Source: Pelorhabdus rhamnosifermentans
GTDB taxonomy: Bacteria; Bacillota; Negativicutes; UMGS1260
NCBI RefSeq assembly: GCF_018835585.1
Contig: NZ_JAHGVE010000005.1
Span: 124,001 to 188,000 of the forward strand
Length of the DNA stretch: 64,000 nt
Direction of reading: 5' to 3'
Part shown: positions 1-7,396 of the stretch, in pieces
How the letters are laid out: every line of letters starts with the position of its first letter
Numbering within the stretch: the first letter of the stretch is position 1
Translations under genes and position numbers: made by a program
The notes under the pieces: generated by a model
Databases searched by the model: none
Seen by the model: the letters and a program-made list of their open reading frames with translations, nothing else
Told to the model about the DNA's origin: nothing

Positions 1-18
1 TCTATGAATTAGCAGTAA

Positions 19-171
19 TTATGTCACATAATTAATCGCCTGCCTGCAAAGCAAGGTTGCATGTGTATGTCTTTGATCATGAACGAAAATTGCTTGTATG
101 GAACGGTTGCCAAAGGAATTGACATTAATAAGACCTTGATCGTCATATTTGGGCCCGCTTTTGCGCTTAAC
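19..171 (-). pseudogene. Tyrosine recombinase (phage integrase) C-terminal remnant
   Basis: About 50 residues read toward the left edge and contain HDQRHTHATLL, which matches the HxLRHTxATLL box of tyrosine recombinases with Leu changed to Gln. The fragment stops about nine residues after the box, before the catalytic tyrosine, and its upstream part runs into the tRNA-like sequence, so the catalytic domain is incomplete. It lies directly beside a damaged tRNA-Arg copy, the usual place for an integrase of a tRNA-targeting element. I read it as the scar of an integrative element. The family call rests on one motif; the rest is too decayed to classify. Confidence 0.6.
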
Positions 172-186
172 TGAATTTAAACACAA

Positions 187-217
187 AAAAGCCTTCCAGA
201 AAATCTCTAGAAGGTTT
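187..217 (-). terminator. Rho-independent terminator after the damaged tRNA-Arg copy
   Basis: On the minus strand, arms CCTTC and GAAGG close a loop of about 13 nt and are followed by CTTTTTTG. It sits just downstream of the tRNA-like sequence, as expected for a tRNA transcript. Confidence 0.6.
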
Positions 218-227
218 GTATTTACTA

Positions 228-305
228 TGGTGCGCTCGGGGAACTCGAACCCTCGCAAGACGCGGTTTAGGAATTCACCGCTCTATCCACCTGAGCTACG
301 GGCGC
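228..305 (-). pseudogene. Damaged tRNA-Arg(CCU) copy
   Basis: This is a near-identical copy of the intact tRNA-Arg at 3000-3078, including an encoded CCA end. It differs by a one-base deletion in the T-stem/acceptor 3' strand, an acceptor mismatch, and two changes in the 5' strand of the anticodon stem (GTGAA in place of GTGGT) that break two pairs with ACCGC. The CCT anticodon itself remains. With three helices affected it is unlikely to fold or be charged. Its position beside an integrase scrap suggests an attachment-site duplicate of an integrated element, unusually covering the whole tRNA. Confidence 0.75.
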
Positions 306-336
306 ATATTATTTGACACATCAATTTAAAGACACA

Positions 337-378
337 GGGACGGTGGTATCGTCCTGCCCAAGACACTCCCACCGTCCC
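337..378. repeat. Long hairpin, REP-like
   Basis: GGGACGGTGG and CCACCGTCCC form a perfect 10-bp stem around a 22-nt loop. The unit is preceded by GACACA, resembling the 'GACACAGGGACGGT' palindromes scattered in many Firmicutes genomes and often linked to RAYT transposases. That link is from memory of the family. No second copy was noticed in this window and no T-tract follows. Confidence 0.5.
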
Positions 379-468
379 CTTATCCTGTAAATAATTGCCT
401 TACTTTTTGCCTTCCTATTACTTTGTATGATTATCCTAACTAAGATTAGTAAAGAATGCTATCCCGTA

Positions 469-1001
469 CTAGTTTGCCTTTGATAAAGGAAGCTTAGCTA
501 AAACCTTATTTTTTCCTCCTACTAATATAACCTCAACGCTTTTTAACATTTCCAAGATTTCCGCATCACTATAATTTTGTGGGTCTATTAAAACAGTCAT
601 TCTAAATTCTTGAGAATGATATTTTCGCGGATGTGCTTTTGAATAAATATTAACTGGCGTAAGAGCGGGCATATCGGGTTTTTTCCCTACTATTATCGGT
701 GGCAAATTTTCAGGTCGTGCATATTGACCTTTTACATCATAAATTGTTTTAAAAAATGACTGATTAGCATATTTAAAAGTCACTAGTGCTTTTTTCAGAT
801 TAGCCTTACTTTCCATTAGTTTTTTACTATCAGCTTCATTTACAGCATATGCATAACTATAATTAGGTTTATTAAATGGTTCAGATTTGATAATTTCTAC
901 GTCTTCAATTGTTATTGCGGGAACAACTATTATAAAATCATATAAAAAAAAAGACAAACAACCCCAAAGGCTATTATAAACCAAGCAGCAATTTTTTTCA
1001 C
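469..1001 (-). CDS. Hypothetical secreted or membrane-anchored protein with an apparent frameshift
   Basis: The best start is a GTG at 999-1001 preceded by GGGAGG. It opens with Lys-Lys-Ile and a hydrophobic stretch typical of a signal peptide or anchor (MKKIAAWFIIAFGVV...). That frame hits a stop soon after a run of nine T (A at 944-952 on the plus strand). One extra T would join it to the long frame that continues to 469. The long frame alone would need a TTG start inside the signal region and lacks a proper N-terminus. So the gene is either frameshifted, phase-variable at the homopolymer, or carries a sequence error. The rest (about 150 residues) is soluble, with an Asp/Tyr-rich middle; I do not recognise a domain. 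It lies 15 bp downstream of the amidase gene and is probably co-transcribed with it. Confidence 0.6.
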
Positions 1002-1016
1002 GTCATACCTCCCGGG

Positions 1017-2504
1017 CTATTCATAATTAATATGAATAAAATAAATATCTCCCTGATATTTATCCTCTGTAAATACTTCTCTTAAAGATCGATGTTTTCT
1101 ATTCGTTGTATGCCCACAATAATATATCTCACCATTCTCTATACTATCAACAATAGCCACGTGATTAATTTGTCCTTTAGGAACATTCTCTCCTAGATTA
1201 TTAAAAGCTATAACATCACCTGGCTTAACATCAGCAGCAATCGTTGATATTTCATCCACGCTAGTAAGATACGATACACCATATGAATTTTCCAGCTTAG
1301 AAAAATATCTATAGAGCGGATCCGGATTTATCCAGGCGGGTGTTGCATTTACGGTGATCTTACCAAACCATGCTCTATATCCTTCATATGTAATCCCTTT
1401 CCAATTCCATTCGTCAGTCATAGCCCTTCCACCTGCCCACAAACATTGTGAAACAAAATTAGCACAGTCCGACCCACCACCTGTATCTGCGCTAAAATAG
1501 TGGAAACCATCATGATGGCTTGTATCCATAGCATGATCTAAAGCATATTGTACAGCATTCTGTCGATTTAGCTTAGCTGTCTCAGACTCACCGTCATCTC
1601 CTAAATCGGCTGAACTTAGATTTACCAGCTTACCTTCACGCGGAGATAAGCCATTAGCCCAAAATAACATATCTGTATTTCTATATGTTGTACTTCTATT
1701 TGTCAATATGGGATCTGAAGCAACTTGTGAAGTGTTTACAAGAGGCTTAATGTCTTCAATTGCACGATTAGTTGCACCTTCAATTATTCTTTGCTGTTCA
1801 ATAAAACTATTATAATCATCAGGGTGCGGTATTCCGGCAGCGCTGACTCTCCATAATATTCCATTTTGATTATACTCCAAACGATAGTCCAATGCAATAT
1901 CCTTATAACTTAACGTTGCATCAACAAAAGCCGCATTATTGGGTCCTAAAAGTATTTCAAAATTCTTTCTCCATACATCATTAAAACCATGTGCCTCATC
2001 GGGATTAAATAAATAATTATCAACTTTAAAATTGAATGAAGAATTAGCCAATCCAGATGATCTAAACGCTGCCATGTCACTCATTTTCCACACTAAAGGC
2101 GATAACGGCTTAGATGCGATGTTTTCGGAATTAAGAGTCACAATTGACTCTATCTGTTTTTGCAGCTCTATACGTTCCGGTGTTGGTTCATCATTGATAC
2201 CAGTTAACGACATTCCACTCTCAGCCGTGCCAAAATTCAGTTGCTTGGCGCTTAGTTCCGCCTTAAACATTTTTACCTGTGCGTCAAATTCTTCCGGGCT
2301 CTGAGCGGCAGTCAACACGCTTTTGTATTTTTCCCCAATACTATACTCAATCGCGGCTGTCCCCACAATTGGTTGTACACCCAATTGCTCCCCACCGTTG
2401 GGAACCAGTGTCTGCGAACCATTTACAACAGCTTGGTCTATTACGTTTTGCTCCCGCTGTTCATACCCGTCGATAAATTCAATGCCGTCATCCCTAAAAA
2501 CCAT
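1017..2504 (-). CDS. Large protein with C-terminal Amidase_6 (NlpC/P60-like) domain
   Basis: This 495-residue protein has an AAGGAGATGAG ribosome binding site. Residues 1-300 are an unrecognised mostly polar region. Residues about 312-495 match the Amidase_6 fold of putative cysteine amidases: NRQNAVQYALDHA, then the catalytic-Cys block DCANFVSQC (Cys347), a Trp-rich stretch, PGDVIAF, and the His block INHVAIVD (His448). Such domains usually cleave peptidoglycan peptides or amides. There is no signal peptide or membrane segment, so if it acts on the wall it needs another exit route; it could instead act on a cytoplasmic substrate. It is followed closely by a small secreted-protein gene and both lie between two tRNA-Arg copies. 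Domain call fairly sure; substrate unknown. Confidence 0.75.
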   Translation of the reverse strand: MVFRDDGIEFIDGYEQREQNVIDQAVVNGSQTLVPNGGEQLGVQPIVGTAAIEYSIGEKYKSVLTAAQSPEEFDAQVKMFKAELSAKQLNFGTAESGMSLTGINDEPTPERIELQKQIESIVTLNSENIASKPLSPLVWKMSDMAAFRSSGLANSSFNFKVDNYLFNPDEAHGFNDVWRKNFEILLGPNNAAFVDATLSYKDIALDYRLEYNQNGILWRVSAAGIPHPDDYNSFIEQQRIIEGATNRAIEDIKPLVNTSQVASDPILTNRSTTYRNTDMLFWANGLSPREGKLVNLSSADLGDDGESETAKLNRQNAVQYALDHAMDTSHHDGFHYFSADTGGGSDCANFVSQCLWAGGRAMTDEWNWKGITYEGYRAWFGKITVNATPAWINPDPLYRYFSKLENSYGVSYLTSVDEISTIAADVKPGDVIAFNNLGENVPKGQINHVAIVDSIENGEIYYCGHTTNRKHRSLREVFTEDKYQGDIYFIHINYE

Positions 2505-2560
2505 TTTCTCATCTCCTTAAAATTTGTTCATTTAGTTTTACGAGATTGCCACACAGCAAC

Positions 2561-2585
2561 AAAAAAAGGCCCCTTGGCCTTGAAA
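2561..2585 (-). terminator. Short terminator hairpin
   Basis: On the minus strand, AAGGCC, a 4-nt loop and GGCCTT are followed by a run of T. It stands upstream of the amidase gene and would end any transcript entering from the right. Confidence 0.5.
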
Positions 2586-2947
2586 TCATGATACTATCGT
2601 CTTTTAGTCTTATGTGTAAAACAGCCTTTATCAATTATCTTCCTTATTCTTTATTCGTACAGTTTAGAGCAAAATAGTATAGTATTTTCAACTGAACAAA
2701 TTATAAGTTTAACAGAAAGTCAGTAAGGATATTTAAAATCTGCAATTTTTAGGCTTATGAGTTATAGTGATAAACCAGCAACTTCAAATACCGATAAACA
2801 GCTACCCTCATCCTATCAGAAGTGCTTCTAATACCTTCTGTTCAAGCAAAGGGGATAACTGCTCTTGAATCACCAATTTTTCTCTTCCTACCCTCGCAAG
2901 AAAGCGCCGTTACATACAAATTGCATACAAAGCACTAAAAAAGCACG
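2586..2947. other. Gene-free stretch
   Basis: About 360 AT-rich bases with no ORF supported by a ribosome binding site. Short runs that could be recombinase scrap were looked for on both strands without a convincing match. It must hold the promoter of the amidase gene, but no clear -35/-10 pair stands out. Confidence 0.4.
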
Positions 2948-2949
2948 CA

Positions 2950-2989
2950 AAAAAGCAAGGCTCAGAACTCCTGAAGCCTTGCTTTTTCT
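2950..2989 (-). terminator. Terminator downstream of tRNA-Arg
   Basis: AAGCAAGGCT and AGCCTTGCTT form a 10-bp stem with T-runs on both sides, so it can work in either direction. On the minus strand it closes the tRNA-Arg transcript. Confidence 0.75.
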
Positions 2990-2999
2990 TGTATTTAAT

Positions 3000-3078
3000 T
3001 GGTGCGCCCGGGGGGACTCGAACCCTCGCAAGACGCGGTTTAGGAAACCACCGCTCTATCCACCTGAGCTACGGGCGC
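3000..3078 (-). tRNA. tRNA-Arg(CCU)
   Basis: The minus-strand sequence folds as a cloverleaf: acceptor GCGCCCG with CGGGCGC, D-stem GCTC/GAGC, anticodon stem GTGGT/ACCGC with loop TTCCTAA (anticodon CCT), T-loop TTCGAGT, discriminator A and an encoded CCA. One A:C mismatch lies in the T-stem. It reads AGG codons. A damaged copy lies 2.7 kb to the left. Confidence 0.93.
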
Positions 3079-3209
3079 ATGTGACGACAAATTGACAAAT
3101 TTAACAAGCTCAAACAATACTTTTCTTACAAGTTTAACGATAATTAGTATACCATTTTCAAGGCGACGTGTCAATTGGAGAGCATTGAAAGAAAAATGTA
3201 CCTTCAAAT

Positions 3210-3908
3210 TTACATTAAGAGATAGTTCTTTCTAATATACTCCATCCATTTATTTTGCAATTGGTTCTCCGTTATGCCAAAAGCAGCTACAAAGTTATTA
3301 GGCGATTTTATAAAATTACATAACTTATCATAACCAAACTCTTCAATAATTGATTCTACTATAGTGTATGAGTATGGATAACCATTACGTTTAAAAAAAG
3401 TTTCAAAATCCTCGCCAGTATCTAAATCTTTGAATGTAGGAATCTTATTACTTACTAACCCATTCTTGACCGTTTTTCTTATCCAGTTTTCATCATTGTC
3501 TTTTGCTTCGTAACCTGCAATTCCTTCATTCAGCCATCTGGGTGTAGCCGCATTTATTTTATTTACTATAATATGCACAAACTCGTGAACGGCTGTATTT
3601 AATACATTATCAAATTCTGAACCTCGGGGTGGATTTAAAGGAGACGCTATGACAATTTTGCCTATTCCAAGCCCTCCTCTTATCCAATCAGGCGCATTGG
3701 GAAATCCTAAAGCAAGATGAAGTTGATTAAGGTCTGAATGAATCTCAATAGTCAATTTCTCTTGAAGTTGTTGATTAAAATGATTGGTAATTTTATTATA
3801 ATTATTTTCAAGAACAGCTGAAACTTTATTTATACATGTCTTATCTATTTCGTTGTAATAAATTGTAAAATGCTCTGTTTCTTTTCTTAAATTTAGTTTG
3901 TTAACCAA
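3210..3908 (-). CDS. Peptidase MA-like zinc metalloprotease
   Basis: This 232-residue protein carries the zincin motif HEFVH (His108-Glu109-His112) and a downstream WLNEG glutamate (Glu128) as third zinc ligand, the pattern of peptidase_MA-like domains. An N-terminal region of about 100 residues precedes it. The start is TTG with GAGG seven bases upstream; no ATG fits. There is no signal peptide, so it appears cytoplasmic. The substrate is unknown. It is a single gene with tRNA-Arg downstream and an amidohydrolase upstream, both separated by AT-rich gaps. Confidence 0.75.
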   Translation of the reverse strand: MVNKLNLRKETEHFTIYYNEIDKTCINKVSAVLENNYNKITNHFNQQLQEKLTIEIHSDLNQLHLALGFPNAPDWIRGGLGIGKIVIASPLNPPRGSEFDNVLNTAVHEFVHIIVNKINAATPRWLNEGIAGYEAKDNDENWIRKTVKNGLVSNKIPTFKDLDTGEDFETFFKRNGYPYSYTIVESIIEEFGYDKLCNFIKSPNNFVAAFGITENQLQNKWMEYIRKNYLLM

Positions 3909-4001
3909 TAGTTTTCCTCTTTTCCGCCCCTTAGAACCGTTAAAGTATCTATATTAATCAGCAATAAATGATTAGTCAATTAGCTAAGTCCCTTAATCCT
4001 A

Positions 4002-4787
4002 TCATATATTTAATAATCGAGCGATATTTCCGCCCAAAACTTGTGCCAAAATATGCGGATCTGAAACGATTTGCTCGATGATAGTTCTTGCTGTTAATGG
4101 TGAACAATAGGGTGCATCTGAACTGAAAAAGGTACGTTCAGGATATTCTCTTATGGCAAACGAGGGTGCTATTGTGGTAAAAGTTGCCGATAAGTCTAAG
4201 TAAATATTCCGTATGTCCCTAATGGCCTTCAATGTATTTAACCAATGTATCCCGCCAAGGTGCCCTAATATTAATGGAACACTTGGATACTTTTTAGCTA
4301 AAATCAGCAACGCCTTAATATCCTCAAAATTAAGCGGTAAAAACGTATGAACCCAAAGGGGAAGATTACCTACCTCACGGGAAGCCAAGAACAAAGGTTC
4401 CAGTTGAGATACCTGACCCGAACCTGGGGTTAGTTCGCCAATACCACGAAAATCATTAGCTAAAATATATTTATTTATCCATTCCAAGTTTTCATGATAA
4501 GACAAGCCGAATGGAATGGAGCCAAAGCCAATATATTTTGTGGGATTTTCCTTTATTATTTGAGCAAGCTCTGTAGTGGCATGTATCCTTTCGTTCAGCG
4601 GATTTTTTACCCCGTTCACAATATCATACAAACTATTTAGCTCTGTTTCTAAAGCTTGCATGTTCGTTGCTGTTTCCGGATGGATCGTCGAAGTAAACAG
4701 AATAGTACAATCCACCTTAGCTTCTTCCATCAGTTGCAACTGCCGCTCTGATGGAAGCATAACATGGGCATGACTATCAATAATCAT
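4002..4787 (-). CDS. Amidohydrolase-family TIM-barrel hydrolase
   Basis: The protein begins MIIDSHAHV, giving the HxH metal-binding pair (His6, His8) of amidohydrolase_2/TatD-like barrels. Later blocks fit the fold: LWVHTF, a GHLGG strand, and FFSSDAPY with the catalytic aspartate. Length is 261 residues. The ATG was chosen because GAGAGGAGA precedes it; an in-frame upstream ATG lacks one. It follows a MerR-type regulator gene by about 50 bp in the same direction and is probably its target. The substrate is unknown; this superfamily includes decarboxylases and lactonases. Confidence 0.8.
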   Translation of the reverse strand: MIIDSHAHVMLPSERQLQLMEEAKVDCTILFTSTIHPETATNMQALETELNSLYDIVNGVKNPLNERIHATTELAQIIKENPTKYIGFGSIPFGLSYHENLEWINKYILANDFRGIGELTPGSGQVSQLEPLFLASREVGNLPLWVHTFLPLNFEDIKALLILAKKYPSVPLILGHLGGIHWLNTLKAIRDIRNIYLDLSATFTTIAPSFAIREYPERTFFSSDAPYCSPLTARTIIEQIVSDPHILAQVLGGNIARLLNI

Positions 4788-4834
4788 AATAAAATCTCCT
4801 CTCTTGGTTTTCAAGCTAACGGCTTACATCACGA

Positions 4835-5188
4835 TCAACTTTCCTCAAAATCCTGTATTCTCTCTTGCAGACGCAATTGCACCTGATGCAATATTGCAAT
4901 TTTACTATTGACGTCAGCTAACTTTGCTTTATATAACTTACGAACAAGCTTGCATAAGGGGCGCCCACTTTGCATAGAAGTCGGACAGTCAATGATTTGT
5001 GCAATGTCGTCAGTATTCAGTCCCAGACTGATATAAAGTTGAATAGTCTTTACTCTTTCAACAGCCGTTTCATCATATTCCCGATATCCATTTTCTAACC
5101 GTTTAGGAATTAACAACTTTTTTGTTTCATAATATCTTATCGACCTCACGCTTGCACTCGTTTTACGCGACAATTCTCTAATTAGCAC
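4835..5188 (-). CDS. MerR-family transcriptional regulator
   Basis: The N-terminal winged helix-turn-helix reads VRSIRYYETKKLL...GYREYDE, the MerR signature, followed by the long dimerisation helix; total 117 residues. I chose GTG with GAGAGGGG just upstream, giving the usual MLIRELS start. The short C-terminal region after the coiled coil suggests a small effector or none. Cysteines at CPTSMQSGRPLC lie in the linker region. Its promoter has the long spacer typical of MerR-controlled promoters, so autoregulation is likely. The downstream amidohydrolase is the likely regulated partner. Confidence 0.85.
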   Translation of the reverse strand: MLIRELSRKTSASVRSIRYYETKKLLIPKRLENGYREYDETAVERVKTIQLYISLGLNTDDIAQIIDCPTSMQSGRPLCKLVRKLYKAKLADVNSKIAILHQVQLRLQERIQDFEES

Positions 5189-5214
5189 TTTAATCCCCTC
5201 TCGATTCATTTATA

Positions 5215-5246
5215 ATTATAAAGTATGACATTCATGTTAAGGTCAA
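5215..5246 (-). promoter_or_regulatory. MerR-type promoter with 20-bp spacer
   Basis: TTGACC (5241-5246) and TATAAT (5215-5220) are separated by 20 bp instead of 17. The spacer contains the dyad ATGA-N3-TCAT. A stretched spacer with an internal dyad is the hallmark of promoters that MerR proteins activate by DNA distortion. The start of transcription would be about 20 nt before the merR GTG. Confidence 0.7.
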
Positions 5247-5266
5247 GCATTAAATAAAATAAACCC

Positions 5267-5896
5267 CTACCAATTACGGCGAGGTTTACTCATTCCCCTT
5301 TCATATTTTTTAACGAAGGACATGATTTTCCTACAGGATTTAATTGCCGATTCTTTATTATAACTGGCCGAAAACGGGTTAGCAAAACCATGCTGGCCCG
5401 CTAATTTTTCAACTTGGATATGTTCAAAGTTACTTAAATGTGAAATCAAGTCGTCCACATCAAAAGTTTTTTCTTCAGTAGGAAAAAGCAATAAAACCGG
5501 GCATTTAGGCTTTCGCGTAAAATAATCTCGTATTCTTGAGCCATAAAATCCAATAGCTAAATCACATAAGCCTGTTTCGCTACATAACCACGCAAGTGTA
5601 GCTCCTACACTATAACCAACCACGTAAACCGCTTTATAGCTCGCTCGCACATTGTAAAGAACCCTTTTTACTTGATCGAAGGCACTTCCGAATCCAATAT
5701 TATTCATAAAGTGCTGATAAGCGATTGCTTCTTGGTCATAACGAAAAGACTCCTTATCCTTAAGCAAGTTAGGAGCAATGACATCCATCCCACATTTCGA
5801 AAACTCTTCACATATATCAATGATGTGCTGATTAACTCCATAAATTTCATGTAGAACAATGATAACTGTATCCGCGTGATGAATATAGTTTAACAT
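5267..5896 (-). CDS. Alpha/beta hydrolase (dienelactone hydrolase-like)
   Basis: A 209-residue protein with the nucleophile elbow GYSVG (Ser96) and a late catalytic histidine in GQHGFANPF (His169), as in the dienelactone hydrolase branch. A VLHEIYG strand near residue 15 supplies the oxyanion-hole region. The nucleophile is Ser rather than the Cys of true dienelactone hydrolase. The ATG at 5896 follows TGGAGG; the longer reading has no ribosome site. It lies upstream of merR on the same strand and shares no obvious operon with it. Substrate unknown. Confidence 0.75.
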   Translation of the reverse strand: MLNYIHHADTVIIVLHEIYGVNQHIIDICEEFSKCGMDVIAPNLLKDKESFRYDQEAIAYQHFMNNIGFGSAFDQVKRVLYNVRASYKAVYVVGYSVGATLAWLCSETGLCDLAIGFYGSRIRDYFTRKPKCPVLLLFPTEEKTFDVDDLISHLSNFEHIQVEKLAGQHGFANPFSASYNKESAIKSCRKIMSFVKKYERGMSKPRRNW

Positions 5897-5917
5897 CAAT
5901 ACCTCCACATCTAAGCA

Positions 5918-5953
5918 AGAGCCCAGCATTCAATTCATGCTGGGCTCTTTTTA
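5918..5953. terminator. Bidirectional hairpin terminator
   Basis: AGAGCCCAGCAT and ATGCTGGGCTCT form a 12-bp perfect stem around a 6-7 nt loop, followed by TTTTTA on the plus strand. It separates the RNase H gene from the hydrolase gene, both minus-strand. Confidence 0.7.
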
Positions 5954-5972
5954 TCGTACCATCGTACGCCCC

Positions 5973-6572
5973 CTATATTCCAAGTGCGCCTTTGGCAAGC
6001 TTATCCACAAGCTCATTGCCCGAAACACCTGTATGCCCTTCAACTTTTTGAAAATGTACCCAGCTCAAACGTTCTGAAGCAAACTTGGCATAAGCAAGAG
6101 TAAATTTATTTTTAGCCTGCCAGGCCCCTTCAGCCCAGGCAGCAATCCCCATATAATCATGATGAATCGTAATAGGCTGGATGTGATTGGCCTCAGCCCA
6201 TTCCATAGCCTTTACAGCTGCCGCTAATTCACCTGCCACATTATTCATTTTAGCCGCTTCGTCATCTTCGCCAGCACCGCTGTCTGAAAAAGACAATTCC
6301 CCCGCTTGATAGACAGCAAAGGCCCAGCTATAACGATTTTTATAGTAACTGCCATCAACGAAAATATCTGCAATCGAGTCTAGCCGTTTTTTTGTATGAG
6401 CGACTGCAGAAGCAGCCACTTGATTGACATAAGCTTCGGCCTCTTCTTCGGTGGGAAAACCTTTAAATAAAGCATTTGGAAAACCATCAATCTGTTTTTT
6501 ACATTGCGTCCAATCACGATAAACGCCAGGAATTCGGCCCGCTCTTACCCCATAGTATTTTTTACCCGCCAT
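5973..6572 (-). CDS. rnhA: Ribonuclease HI with viroplasmin-like N-terminal domain
   Basis: The first 50 residues (KKYYGVRAGRIPGVYRDW...KGFPTEEEAEAYV) are the caulimovirus viroplasmin/hybrid-binding domain that grips RNA-DNA hybrids. The rest is RNase H1: VDGSYY (first catalytic Asp), then GELAAAVKAMEWA (Glu), then HHDY, and the C-terminal GHTGVSGNELVDKLAKGA with the last Asp. It removes RNA from RNA-DNA hybrids in the cytoplasm. The ATG was taken because AAGGAGG lies upstream and the domain begins there. About 199 residues, normal for the hybrid-binding form. Confidence 0.93.
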   Translation of the reverse strand: MAGKKYYGVRAGRIPGVYRDWTQCKKQIDGFPNALFKGFPTEEEAEAYVNQVAASAVAHTKKRLDSIADIFVDGSYYKNRYSWAFAVYQAGELSFSDSGAGEDDEAAKMNNVAGELAAAVKAMEWAEANHIQPITIHHDYMGIAAWAEGAWQAKNKFTLAYAKFASERLSWVHFQKVEGHTGVSGNELVDKLAKGALGI

Positions 6573-6652
6573 GCAAAATACATCCTCCTTATCTGCTTCA
6601 CGCACCGCTTATGCTTACATTCTACAAGAACGCCATCAATCCTACTATCCTC

Positions 6653-7117
6653 TCACCATGACGAACAGATCGATTGATGGGAACAATTCTGACAATAACT
6701 GTTATTTCCCGCTTGATTCGGCTTTACTTGTCCCTCAATGATCTTCCAATAGCGATGATATAAATCAATAATCTCCCGTTCACTCAGTAGTTTAACCTTC
6801 CTAGACGCCCCTTTAAAATGAATATAGCCAAAAGACGCAACAGGCTTTTGTTGGGTCTTTTCAACGAGTAGACGATATACAGAAAGCTGAATAACATCGG
6901 AGTCATATACCTTGTTGTGGCAGCGACTTTTATAATCGCCGACAATTAATATTCCCTTGCGATTCATCCATACTACATCAGGCTTCCCGCAAAGGGGTAC
7001 GGGGTCAGTAATTTTCAAAAAATACTCTAGCATATAAGGAGTAAGCTTAGCCTTTTTTCTCGAACACAAAAATTTATATAGAATAACAACTGCTAGTAAT
7101 ATTAAAAAAAGTAACAT
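6653..7117 (-). CDS. Cas4-like PD-(D/E)XK nuclease, catalytic half
   Basis: 154 residues with an N-terminal membrane segment (about 1-18), then the nuclease core: GKPDVVW (Asp47), VGDYKSR (Asp61, Lys63), the RecB-type QxxxY motif (Gln77-Tyr81), and a C-terminal CxxCx5C cluster (Cys142, 145, 151). In Cas4/AddB-like nucleases these three cysteines join one N-terminal cysteine to hold a 4Fe-4S cluster. That cysteine is absent here but present in the preceding gene. TTTGGAGGTAAC-ATG shows a strong ribosome site which itself contains the stop codon of the upstream gene, so translation is coupled. No cas1, cas2 or CRISPR array is in the window. A role in repair or membrane-proximal DNA processing is inference. 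Confidence 0.75.
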   Translation of the reverse strand: MLLFLILLAVVILYKFLCSRKKAKLTPYMLEYFLKITDPVPLCGKPDVVWMNRKGILIVGDYKSRCHNKVYDSDVIQLSVYRLLVEKTQQKPVASFGYIHFKGASRKVKLLSEREIIDLYHRYWKIIEGQVKPNQAGNNSYCQNCSHQSICSSW

Positions 7118-7118
7118 G

Positions 7119-7349
7119 TTACCTCCAAAATATTCGCACAACCAAACGCCAAATAAACAAGATAAACTTCACAAACAAACCCTGTTTCGTTCGACCAGAC
7201 AACCTCTGATTAAATTGTTCATGCGCCTCATTTCCCTTGTAAATATATTTTGCCGTAAGTGTCGTATCTTCGCCATAGCAATAATCAAAATATGCCTGGC
7301 GTTCACACTTCCCAAGCTTGGCCAGTTCTGTTGCACTTACTTGACGCAT
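7119..7349 (-). CDS. Cas4-like nuclease, N-terminal half
   Basis: 76 residues. The start MRQVSATELAKLGKCERQAYF matches the N-terminal block of Cas4/RecB-like nucleases, with the FeS cysteine (Cys15) and GNEAH (GxxxH, His43) helix. The protein then ends with a hydrophobic, Trp/Arg-rich tail (LFVKFILFIWRLVVRIFWR) rather than continuing into the catalytic core, which is the next gene. Start chosen at ATG after AGGGGG; the longer frame has no ribosome site. The stop TAA lies 1 bp before the next ATG. Either the pair forms one split enzyme at the membrane or an ancestral gene was divided. Confidence 0.7.
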   Translation of the reverse strand: MRQVSATELAKLGKCERQAYFDYCYGEDTTLTAKYIYKGNEAHEQFNQRLSGRTKQGLFVKFILFIWRLVVRIFWR

Positions 7350-7396
7350 GTGAAGCCCCCTAAAAATGACACAAAAAGAATTTCTATTATTCACGC

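Noticed and set aside
1-258. Full 79-codon reading of the integrase scrap
   Set aside because: Its first 29 codons are antisense to the tRNA copy and show no recombinase pattern.
6653-7349. Cas4 of a CRISPR system
   Set aside because: No cas1/cas2 or repeat-spacer array was found anywhere in the window.
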